From an uncultured Treponema sp. (GTDB taxonomy: Bacteria > Spirochaetota > Spirochaetia > Treponematales > Treponemataceae), in the NCBI GenBank assembly GCA_905372265.1, contig CAJPOL010000046.1, forward strand, positions 1-13,408: a DNA stretch of 13,408 bases, given 5' to 3'. The translations under genes and the position numbers were made by a program. Every line of letters begins with the position of its first letter. The stretch's first letter is position 1. Below, one piece after another: positions 7,416-13,408 of the stretch. The notes beneath the pieces were generated by a model that was not told the origin of the DNA, made no database searches, and saw only the letters and a list, made by a program, of their open reading frames with translations.

Positions 7416-7468
7416 GACGCGGATGTCCGGGGTAGTAATGAGGCGTCAGTTTGTGAAAACAAACTGAC
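7416..7468. repeat. Overlapping stem-loops, one with a GAAA tetraloop
   Basis: gacgc (7416-7420) pairs with gcgtc (7443-7447) around a loop carrying ccggggtagtaa (7427-7438). gtcagtttgt (7445-7454) pairs perfectly over 10 bp with acaaactgac (7459-7468), closed by a GAAA tetraloop. The two stems compete for 7445-7447. A tight GNRA-capped stem in non-coding sequence suggests function at RNA level. The 12-base loop motif is also found, inverted, in a stem-loop near 1700. Possible roles are an mRNA 3' stabiliser, a small RNA or a dispersed repeat. No T-run follows. Confidence 0.55.
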
Positions 7469-7509
7469 AGTCAAGCAATGTACTTCCTTGTGCAATCTCC
7501 TCAAAAATA

Positions 7510-7538
7510 TTGACCCTGCACAAAATATGCGTTACCAT
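7510..7538 (+). promoter_or_regulatory. Probable tetR promoter
   Basis: TTGACC (7510-7515) and TACCAT (7533-7538) are separated by 17 bases. The -35 matches 5/6 and the -10 matches 4/6. A start near 7545 would give a leader of about 37 bases that includes the near-palindrome at 7548-7564. Confidence 0.5.
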
Positions 7539-7547
7539 AACAGCGGT

Positions 7548-7564
7548 ATATATCATTGCTATAT
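7548..7564. promoter_or_regulatory. Operator-like near-palindrome before tetR
   Basis: ATATATCATTGCTATAT is a 17-base inverted repeat centred on one base, with 7 of 8 positions paired. It sits just downstream of the predicted transcription start and before the tetR ribosome binding site, a common place for an autoregulatory TetR operator. AT-richness makes chance palindromes likelier here. Confidence 0.4.
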
Positions 7565-7581
7565 TGACACGGAGCTAAGAT

Positions 7582-8196
7582 ATGAGCATATCGGATACGC
7601 AAAGAAAAATATTGGAGATAGGTAAACAGGAGTTTTTGAAGAAAGGCTTTAAAGATGCCTCTTTGAGGAAAATTGTGGCAGATGCAGGTTTTACGCAAGG
7701 AGCCTTTTACGGTTATTACCCCGATAAGGAAGCCTTGTTTACCGCTCTGGTTTCCGAAGCGGCGGACGGGTTGGTTGAGCAATTTAAAAATGCACAGGAA
7801 GCTCACTTCAATTTAATCGAAAAAGGTGAAACGCAATTCAGCAGAAAGCTATCCACGGAATATCTGCACGTTTTTGTAAATTACATTTACGATAATTTTG
7901 ACGCATTTAAACTGGTAATGTGCCGTTCTGCCGGAACAAAGTACGAGCATTATATTCATGATTTAGTTGAACTTGAGGTGTCCGTCACCGAAAAATATTA
8001 CCGTCTTTTACGGAAACGGGGAAAACTTGAAGGTACCGTGAGCCGTGAGCTGCATCACATGATTACAAGCGCGTATTTTACTGCCGTGTTTGAGACGGTC
8101 GCTCACGATATGAACCGCAAAAAGGCCATTGAGTATGTTAAGGAGCTGGCTGTCTTTTTTAACTGCGGCTGGGACGGTATATTAAAACTGACATAA
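7582..8196 (+). CDS. TetR/AcrR-family transcriptional regulator
   Basis: This 204-residue protein is the size of a normal TetR-family dimeric repressor. The N-terminal DNA-binding domain (about 7-54) is clear: RKILEIGKQEFLKKGFKDASLRKIVADAGFTQGAFYGYYPDKEALFTALV, with GFTQGAFYGYYPDKE as the recognition-helix region. The C-terminal ligand-binding and dimer domain (about 60-204) is all-helical by pattern and not assignable to a ligand. The ATG at 7582 has GGAG (7571-7574) 7 bases upstream. It has its own probable promoter and an operator-like palindrome in the leader. It lies between tctA and nifJ on the same strand; related spaced palindromic sequence occurs before nifJ, so tetR itself, nifJ or both could be targets. 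The effector is unknown. Confidence 0.92.
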   Translation: MSISDTQRKILEIGKQEFLKKGFKDASLRKIVADAGFTQGAFYGYYPDKEALFTALVSEAADGLVEQFKNAQEAHFNLIEKGETQFSRKLSTEYLHVFVNYIYDNFDAFKLVMCRSAGTKYEHYIHDLVELEVSVTEKYYRLLRKRGKLEGTVSRELHHMITSAYFTAVFETVAHDMNRKKAIEYVKELAVFFNCGWDGILKLT

Positions 8197-8207
8197 GATT
8201 GCAAAAC

Positions 8208-8219
8208 CGGTTATAACCG
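8208..8219. promoter_or_regulatory. 12-base perfect palindrome after tetR
   Basis: cggttataaccg is self-complementary and lies 11 bases after the tetR stop. It is too short, and has no loop or T-run, to be a terminator. It could be a protein-binding site, but chance is not excluded. Confidence 0.25.
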
Positions 8220-8252
8220 TTCTGCTTTGTATGAGTATTCAGAAGATTTATT

Positions 8253-8263
8253 TGCTATATAAT
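8253..8263 (+). promoter_or_regulatory. Probable upstream nifJ promoter (-10 box)
   Basis: A perfect TATAAT is at 8258-8263. In an overlapping register, TGCTATATA at 8253-8261 looks like an extended -10. No good -35 lies at standard spacing. A start near 8270 would give a leader of about 147 bases that includes a 6-bp hairpin, cttttc (8317-8322)/gaaaag (8327-8332) with loop gtat. The inverted repeat gtatgag (8229-8235)/ctcatac (8277-8283) brackets this box. Confidence 0.45.
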
Positions 8264-8355
8264 TAAGAATATATATCTCATACGGTTGTTCTGGAAAAAG
8301 CATGTGAGCCCTTGCACTTTTCGTATGAAAAGACTATCCTATGCATATATGGGAC

Positions 8356-8378
8356 GTATTATCATCTATAGATAATAC
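8356..8378. promoter_or_regulatory. Operator-like inverted repeat upstream of nifJ
   Basis: gtattatc (8356-8363) and gataatac (8371-8378) are perfect 8-bp arms around the 7-base spacer atctata. The end of the element, ctatagataat, also resembles a -10 box. It lies 38 bases before the nifJ ATG. Size and symmetry suit a dimeric regulator of the TetR type, and the gene for one is immediately upstream. Confidence 0.5.
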
Positions 8379-8416
8379 CATTCATTATTCACACTATTCT
8401 TTATAAGGACGATGTT

Positions 8417-11400
8417 ATGCCTGAAAAAAATCTTGTAATGATTGACGGCAATACCGCCGCCGGACATGTAGCTCATGCATTGAGTGAGGTCATTGCCATT
8501 TACCCTATTACGCCTTCGAGCCCGATGGGGGAAGTCGCTGATGAGTATTCAGCTCGCGGAAAGACAAATATCTGGGGTACTATACCGCAGGTAGTTGAGC
8601 TGCAATCGGAAGGCGGTGCTGCAGGTGCTGTGCACGGAGCGTTGACGACCGGAGCGCTCTCCTCTACCTTTACCGCATCGCAAGGTCTATTGCTGATGAT
8701 TCCGAATATGTACAAAATCGCGGGCGAGCTTACCAGCACGGTTTTCCATGTTGCAGCCCGTGCATTGGCAACGAGCGCTCTATCGATTTTCGGCGATCAT
8801 CAAGATGTTATGGCATGCCGCCAAACGGGTTGGGCAATGCTTTCTTCAAACTCCGTGCAGGAAGTTATGGACATGGCGTTAATCGCTCATACCGCAACTT
8901 TGGAAGCGCGGGTTCCCTTCTTGCATTTTTTTGACGGCTTTAGAACCTCCCATGAAATTCAGAAAATTGAAGAAGTATCATATGATGTAATGCGTCAGAT
9001 GGTAAACGATGATTTGGTACGCGAACATCGCGCCCGCGGTTTAACTCCCGAAAAGCCCATGATTCGCGGAACCGCTCAAAACCCCGACGTCTATTTCCAA
9101 TCGCGTGAAGCGGTTAACAAATATTATCTTGCGACTCCCGCCATTGTGCAGAAAGTCATGGACAAGTATGCCTCATTGAGCGGCCGCTCTTATCATTTAT
9201 TTGACTATTACGGAGACCCCAATGCGGAATCGGTTATTATTCTGATGGGCTCCGGAGCGGATACCGTTGAAGAGACTGTCGATTATCTGAACGGAAAGGG
9301 CAAAAAATACGGCTTGTTAAAGGTACGTTTGTATCGTCCTTTCAGCGCCGAAGCCTTTGTAAATACGCTCCCTGCTTCGGTCAAAAATATCACCGTGCTG
9401 GATCGCTCAAAAGAACCCGGCTCAATCGGCGAGCCGCTCTATGAAGATGTACGTACTGCAATCGGCGAAATGCAGGCTGCAAAAAAATGTCCTTTCACAC
9501 ACTATCCGGTCATTTTAGGCGGACGCTACGGCATGGGATCAAAAGAATTTACTCCTGCAATGGTCAAAGCCGTATTCGATAACATGGAAGGCGAGAAAAA
9601 GACCGGCTTCGCTGTCGGTATTGATGATGACGTAACGCACATCAGTATTACCTATGATCCGCACTTCCACCTGGATGATACCGGTATGCATCAGGCAATG
9701 TTTTACGGTCTCGGTTCCGATGGTACGGTCGGTGCAAATAAAAACTCCATCAAAATTATCGGTGAAGCAACGGATAACAATGCTCAGGCGTATTTTGTGT
9801 ATGACTCAAAGAAGTCCGGTTCAATTACCACGTCCCACCTCCGCTTTGGAACTAAGAAGATACGCAAGCCGTATCTCGTCGGTCAGGCTGACTTTATCGC
9901 ATGTCATAAATTCACGTTCCTTGAAACATACGATATGCTGAAAAACCTCCGCAAAGGAGGCACCTTCCTTTTGAACAGCCACTGGAATAAAGATGAGGTG
10001 TGGGATTATCTCCCTGTGGAAGTTCAGAAAGATATTATCGAGAAAGAAGCAAAATTTTACGTTATTGACGGTGTACACATTGCGGAAAAAGCAGGTATGG
10101 GTAACCGTATCAACGTCGTTATGCAGACAGCTTTCTTTAAAATATTCGGTATTCTGCCTGAAGCCGAAGCGGTGCAGCTGATTAAAAAATTCATTGAAAA
10201 ATCTTACGGAAAGAAAGGTCCTGAGATTGTTCAAAAGAATATTAAAACTATTGATATGGCGCTTGAAGGCGTTGAGTTGGTAAACTATCCGAAACAAGCG
10301 ACAAGCAAACTTTCCCGCCATGCGGCCATGACCTCTGACGCTCCTGAATTTGTGCAAAAAATATTGGGAAAAATCGCCGTTAACGAAGGCGATGCCGTGA
10401 AAGTCAGCGAAATTCCTGCTGACGGAACATTCCCGACAGCGACTACTCAATATGAAAAACGGGCGATTGCGGAGCGGATTCCGATTTGGAAGAGCGATAT
10501 TTGTATTCAGTGCGGTCAGTGCGTAATGGTCTGCCCCCATGCTACAATCAGAATGAAGGCTTACGACGAAGCCGAACTGAAAAAGGCGCCGGTAGGCTTC
10601 CGTTCATGCGCATATAAGGGCAAAGAATTTGAAAATGCCCGCTTTACCATTCAGGTTTCACCGGAGGATTGTACCGGATGCGGCCTTTGCGTGGAGCAGT
10701 GCCCTGCAAAATCGAAAGAGAATCCTGCTATCAAAGCCATCAATATGGAAGACTTTGTCGAACACCGCGCCGTTGAATCGGAAGGCTGGAAATTCTTTAT
10801 GTCTCTTCCCGAACCCGATGCTAAAAAATTGAATCTCAATCAGGCTAAAGGAATCGGCATGAAACGGCCGCTCTTTGAATTCTCAGGCGCGTGCGCAGGC
10901 TGCGGAGAAACTCCCTATGTCCGGCTCCTTTCACAGTTGTTCGGCGATCGGGCAGTTATTGCCAATGCGACCGGTTGTTCTTCAATATACGGTGGTAACT
11001 TACCGACTACCCCCTATGCCACCCGATCGGATGGACGCGGGCCGGTATGGTCGAACTCACTATTTGAGGATGCTGCGGAGTTCGGATACGGTATGCGTTT
11101 AACCAGCGACAAACTTGCCGAATATGCGCGTGAGGTTGCCGTAAAGGTTAAAGAAAAAGGAATCGCAGTAAGCGTAATCGAAAAACTGCTTGCTAACGAG
11201 CAAGCAGACGATGCGGCGATTGAAGATCAGCGTGCGTATGTCGCAGAGCTGAAAAAAGAGCTGGCATCAGCATCAGACCCGCTTGCCAAAGAACTCGCAT
11301 CGCTGACCGATCATTTTATCAAACGTTCGGTATGGATTTTAGGCGGCGACGGTTGGGCATACGATATCGGCTACGGCGGATTAGACCATGTTCTTGCCTC

Positions 11401-11971
11401 CGGTAAGAACATCAACGTATTGGTGCTTGATACCGAAGTGTATTCCAATACGGGCGGTCAGATGTCAAAAGCAACCCAGATCGGCGCTATTGCAAAGTTT
11501 GCGGCGTCCGGTAAAGAGATCAGTAAAAAAGACCTCGGTATGATGGCGATGAGCTACGGCTATGTCTATGTCGCTCATATCTCAATGGGCGCTAATATGA
11601 CTCAGACCATCAAAGCGTTCCGTGAAGCGGAAAGCTATGACGGCCCGTCGATTATCATTGCGTACAGCCATTGTATCAACCACGGTATCAACATGACGAA
11701 AGGTATGATTAACCAGAAAGAGGTTGTTACCTGCGGTTTATGGCCGCTGTACCGCTTTGATCCGCGCTTAACCGATCAAGGGAAAAACCCGTTCCAGCTT
11801 GACAGCAAGGAGCCGGATTATAATCTTGCAGACTTTATGTACAAAGAAGTACGCTTCAAAGCATTAAAGAATGCAAATCCCGATCGTGCACAAATGCTGC
11901 TTGATAAAGCCGTTGCAAAAGCAAAACGCCGCTGGCTGGAGTATAAGTACTTAGCGGATCGGCCATTCTAA
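8417..11971 (+). CDS. nifJ: Pyruvate:ferredoxin (flavodoxin) oxidoreductase, single-chain
   Basis: This 1184-residue cytoplasmic enzyme converts pyruvate and CoA to acetyl-CoA and CO2, reducing ferredoxin or flavodoxin. All domains of the one-chain homodimeric type are present. The N-terminal POR domain has YPITPSSPMGE (Thr32), Glu65 and Arg115, which match active-site residues of the Desulfovibrio africanus enzyme (Thr31, Glu64, Arg114). The ferredoxin-like domain has two 4Fe-4S motifs: Cys696, 699, 702, 706 and Cys752, 755, 758, 762. The third cluster uses Cys826, 829, 854 and 1086, with the same spacing as D. africanus 812, 815, 840 and 1071. The thiamine-diphosphate site is GGDGWAYDIG (Asp978) and YSNTGGQ (Asn1011). 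Length is normal. The ATG follows AAGGA (8405-8409). It is monocistronic or nearly so: a strong terminator follows. It is the central anaerobic pyruvate enzyme, so regulation by the adjacent TetR protein is plausible but unproven. Confidence 0.98.
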   Translation: MPEKNLVMIDGNTAAGHVAHALSEVIAIYPITPSSPMGEVADEYSARGKTNIWGTIPQVVELQSEGGAAGAVHGALTTGALSSTFTASQGLLLMIPNMYKIAGELTSTVFHVAARALATSALSIFGDHQDVMACRQTGWAMLSSNSVQEVMDMALIAHTATLEARVPFLHFFDGFRTSHEIQKIEEVSYDVMRQMVNDDLVREHRARGLTPEKPMIRGTAQNPDVYFQSREAVNKYYLATPAIVQKVMDKYASLSGRSYHLFDYYGDPNAESVIILMGSGADTVEETVDYLNGKGKKYGLLKVRLYRPFSAEAFVNTLPASVKNITVLDRSKEPGSIGEPLYEDVRTAIGEMQAAKKCPFTHYPVILGGRYGMGSKEFTPAMVKAVFDNMEGEKKTGFAVGIDDDVTHISITYDPHFHLDDTGMHQAMFYGLGSDGTVGANKNSIKIIGEATDNNAQAYFVYDSKKSGSITTSHLRFGTKKIRKPYLVGQADFIACHKFTFLETYDMLKNLRKGGTFLLNSHWNKDEVWDYLPVEVQKDIIEKEAKFYVIDGVHIAEKAGMGNRINVVMQTAFFKIFGILPEAEAVQLIKKFIEKSYGKKGPEIVQKNIKTIDMALEGVELVNYPKQATSKLSRHAAMTSDAPEFVQKILGKIAVNEGDAVKVSEIPADGTFPTATTQYEKRAIAERIPIWKSDICIQCGQCVMVCPHATIRMKAYDEAELKKAPVGFRSCAYKGKEFENARFTIQVSPEDCTGCGLCVEQCPAKSKENPAIKAINMEDFVEHRAVESEGWKFFMSLPEPDAKKLNLNQAKGIGMKRPLFEFSGACAGCGETPYVRLLSQLFGDRAVIANATGCSSIYGGNLPTTPYATRSDGRGPVWSNSLFEDAAEFGYGMRLTSDKLAEYAREVAVKVKEKGIAVSVIEKLLANEQADDAAIEDQRAYVAELKKELASASDPLAKELASLTDHFIKRSVWILGGDGWAYDIGYGGLDHVLASGKNINVLVLDTEVYSNTGGQMSKATQIGAIAKFAASGKEISKKDLGMMAMSYGYVYVAHISMGANMTQTIKAFREAESYDGPSIIIAYSHCINHGINMTKGMINQKEVVTCGLWPLYRFDPRLTDQGKNPFQLDSKEPDYNLADFMYKEVRFKALKNANPDRAQMLLDKAVAKAKRRWLEYKYLADRPF

Positions 11972-12002
11972 ACGACAGCAAAAAATGTTCTATTAAATAA
12001 GG

Positions 12003-12045
12003 CGCCGGTATCGTTTTTATTGCGTATCGGCGTTTTCTTTTTCTT
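12003..12045 (+). terminator. Rho-independent terminator after nifJ
   Basis: cgccggtat (12003-12011) pairs with gtatcggcg (12024-12032), a 9-bp stem including two G-T pairs and a GC-rich base, with a 12-base loop. It is followed by ttttctttttctt (12033-12045). It begins 31 bases after the nifJ stop and ends directly against the ferritin ribosome binding site. Confidence 0.85.
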
Positions 12046-12047
12046 AT

Positions 12048-12052
12048 GGAGG
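12048..12052 (+). promoter_or_regulatory. Ribosome binding site fixing the ferritin start
   Basis: GGAGG lies 5 bases before ATG 12058. An in-frame ATG at 12046 overlaps this site and has only the terminator T-tract upstream, so 12058 is the start. Confidence 0.8.
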
Positions 12053-12057
12053 CAATT

Positions 12058-12546
12058 ATGATAAACAAAAAACTGGAGAATGCATTAAACGAACAAATCA
12101 ATCGTGAATTGTATTCAGCATACTTATATCTTGGAATGGCAGTACATTTTGAATCGGAAGGATTGAAAGGCTTTGCCGATTGGATGAAAGCACAAGCGTG
12201 TGAAGAAAAAGCTCATGCTATGAAGATCTATGACTATCTTTTTGCAACGGGCGGAAAACCATCCTTAGCTGCAATTCAAGCGGTAGAAACACAGTATGCA
12301 AAATCTCCGATGGAAGTCATGCAAGATGTGCTGAGGCATGAAGAAGCAGTAACCGCTTCAATCAATAAGCTGTATGAGTTGGCTCTTGCCGAAAACGATT
12401 ATAAAACGCAGAACTTTTTGCGCTGGTTTATCGATGAACAGGTGGAAGAAGAAGCAACCATACAGACTATCCTCGATAAATGCCGCTATGCGGAAGGAAA
12501 AACCGGACTGCTTTTTTTGGATAAAGAGCTTGGGACACGGACATAA
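12058..12546 (+). CDS. ftnA: Ferritin (non-haem, bacterial FtnA type)
   Basis: This 162-residue protein oxidises Fe(II) and stores it as mineral inside a 24-subunit shell. The four-helix ferritin fold is clear. Ferroxidase residues match E. coli FtnA: Glu17, Glu50 and His53, with Glu95, Gln128 and Glu131 offset by one from FtnA 94, 127 and 130. Third-site residues Glu49, Glu127 and Glu130 are also kept, as is Tyr24. No haem-binding Met of the bacterioferritin type (Met52) is present; residue 52 is Ala. Start at ATG 12058 is fixed by GGAGG 5 bases upstream. The nifJ terminator ends against this site, so expression needs read-through of it; no independent promoter could be placed beyond the hairpin. 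queA follows 42 bases after the stop. Link to nifJ is iron use in general, not a shared pathway. Confidence 0.95.
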   Translation: MINKKLENALNEQINRELYSAYLYLGMAVHFESEGLKGFADWMKAQACEEKAHAMKIYDYLFATGGKPSLAAIQAVETQYAKSPMEVMQDVLRHEEAVTASINKLYELALAENDYKTQNFLRWFIDEQVEEEATIQTILDKCRYAEGKTGLLFLDKELGTRT

Positions 12547-12588
12547 AAGCCGTTTCTTTCATTTTTCCGCTGCCGGATTTGGATTACT

Positions 12589-13408
12589 ATGTTTACAAAA
12601 GATTTTGATTTCGATCTTCCCAAAGAATTGATTGCGCAACATCCTGCGGCGGAGCGGGGAAATGACCGGCTGTTAGTACTGGATAGACAATCGGGCGCAT
12701 TGACTGATGCCTGTTTTTCCGATTTGCCTGACTTTTTACCGCCTGATTGCTTATTAGTCTTTAATAACACCAAAGTGCGGCATGCGAGAATCTATGCGGA
12801 AAGCGGACACGGGACAGCGGAATTCTTGCTCATTGAGCCGCTGGATGACGGAATTATATGGAAAGCTCTAGTAAAACGGGCAAAACGCCAAAAAACCGGT
12901 CAACTCTATCATTTTAAGGACGGCACGGCGGCTGAATTGCTGCCGCCTCCTGAATCTGCAAACGAAAAAGACCGTGCGTGTGTATTTCTCAAGTTTAACC
13001 GTCCGATCGATGATACATGGCTGGAAGCGCATGGGCATATTCCGCTGCCGCCGTATATTAAGCGAAGCGATACGGAAGAGGATGCTGCGCGCTATCAAAC
13101 GGTTTATGCCCGCAATACCGGCTCGGCCGCTGCCCCGACGGCAGGCCTGCATTTTACCGAAGCCGTTTTAAAAGAACTTGATACACGGCATATTGAACGT
13201 ACCGAAGTTACGCTGCATGTGGGCTTAGGCACGTTTTTACCGGTACGTGCGGAAATACTTGAAGAGCATACCATGCACACTGAGAAGTTTTTTATTTCTG
13301 ACGAAGCGGCGGCGGCAGTTGAATGCGCATATCAAAATCGAAAGCTTATTGTTGCCGTCGGTACCACCTCAGTGCGGACACTTGAGTCCGCATGGCAGCC
13401 GGAAACAC
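12589..13408 (+). CDS. queA: S-adenosylmethionine:tRNA ribosyltransferase-isomerase QueA, 3'-truncated
   Basis: QueA transfers and isomerises the ribosyl part of S-adenosylmethionine onto preQ1 in tRNA, giving epoxyqueuosine, the step before queuosine at the wobble position. The frame is open from ATG 12589 to the window end (273 codons; E. coli QueA is about 356), so roughly three quarters is visible. Family signatures are FDFDLPKELIAQHPAAERGNDRLLVL at the N-terminus, LLVFNNTKVRHARI, HGHIPLPPYIKR, and YQTVYARNTGSAAAPTAGLHFT (about 169-190). ERTEVTLHVGLGTFLPV and AVGTTSVRTLES follow. The Shine-Dalgarno is weak (GGA at 12581-12583), suggesting translation depends partly on ferritin mRNA upstream. 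No terminator or promoter is evident in the 42-base gap, so co-transcription with ferritin is likely. The function is housekeeping and unrelated to iron. Confidence 0.96.
   Translation, partial: MFTKDFDFDLPKELIAQHPAAERGNDRLLVLDRQSGALTDACFSDLPDFLPPDCLLVFNNTKVRHARIYAESGHGTAEFLLIEPLDDGIIWKALVKRAKRQKTGQLYHFKDGTAAELLPPPESANEKDRACVFLKFNRPIDDTWLEAHGHIPLPPYIKRSDTEEDAARYQTVYARNTGSAAAPTAGLHFTEAVLKELDTRHIERTEVTLHVGLGTFLPVRAEILEEHTMHTEKFFISDEAAAAVECAYQNRKLIVAVGTTSVRTLESAWQPET

Noticed and set aside
7423..7467. Tiny reading frame of 14 codons (starting MSGVV) inside the hairpin region after tctA
   Set aside because: It has no ribosome binding site, lies wholly within the paired segments and shows no protein-like features. 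The sequence is better explained by RNA structure.
8281..8355. Riboswitch in the nifJ leader
   Set aside because: Only a short 6-bp hairpin and scattered pairings are visible, with no consensus core of a known riboswitch class and no terminator or sequestering stem before the start codon.
9821..10540. 239-codon reading frame on the - strand within nifJ
   Set aside because: It is antisense to conserved nifJ coding sequence. Its length comes from codon composition of the real gene, and no start signal or recognisable domain is seen.

Overview
The window looks like chromosome from a host-associated Treponema with moderate GC (about 45% by eye, so nearer the T. medium/T. vincentii type than the AT-richer T. 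denticola). This is an inference. It rests on the tandem atrophied Ig-like repeats of the first protein, a one-chain pyruvate:ferredoxin oxidoreductase (anaerobic metabolism), the YesM/YesN-style two-component pair and the codon use. No rRNA, tRNA, CRISPR array or insertion sequence was seen. All recognisable genes are on the + strand.

Layout. 1-1587 is the 3' end of a large Ig-repeat protein, probably surface or periplasmic, with a C-terminal region I do not recognise. 1588-1811 is a non-coding gap with strong inverted repeats. 1812-4251 is an AT-rich, overlapping two-component pair: a membrane histidine kinase of the LytS/YesM type and an AraC-type response regulator. 4343-7377 is a complete tripartite tricarboxylate transporter (TctC lipoprotein, TctB, TctA), with a long hairpin between tctC and tctB. 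7378-7581 holds overlapping hairpins, one with a GAAA tetraloop, then a promoter and an operator-like near-palindrome. 7582-8196 is a TetR-family regulator. 8197-8416 is the nifJ leader, with a good -10 box and a 23-base inverted repeat. 8417-11971 is nifJ, followed by a clear intrinsic terminator. 12058-12546 is ferritin, and 12589 to the window end is a 3'-truncated queA.

How the genes may work together. The two-component system probably senses an extracellular ligand and turns on the adjacent Tct carboxylate importer; this is inferred from gene order. Imported carboxylates could feed pyruvate metabolism, where NifJ makes acetyl-CoA and reduced ferredoxin. The TetR-family protein lies between transporter and nifJ and has operator-like palindromes in front of both itself and nifJ, so it may regulate both. 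Ferritin stores iron and limits Fenton chemistry in a cell that relies on iron-sulfur enzymes, but its terminator-proximal position leaves open how it is transcribed.

I found no clearly new multi-gene system. The most interesting signals are the shared 12-base motif inside stem-loops of two intergenic regions, the overlapping GAAA hairpin, the paired palindromes at tetR and nifJ, and a terminator placed directly against the ferritin ribosome binding site.
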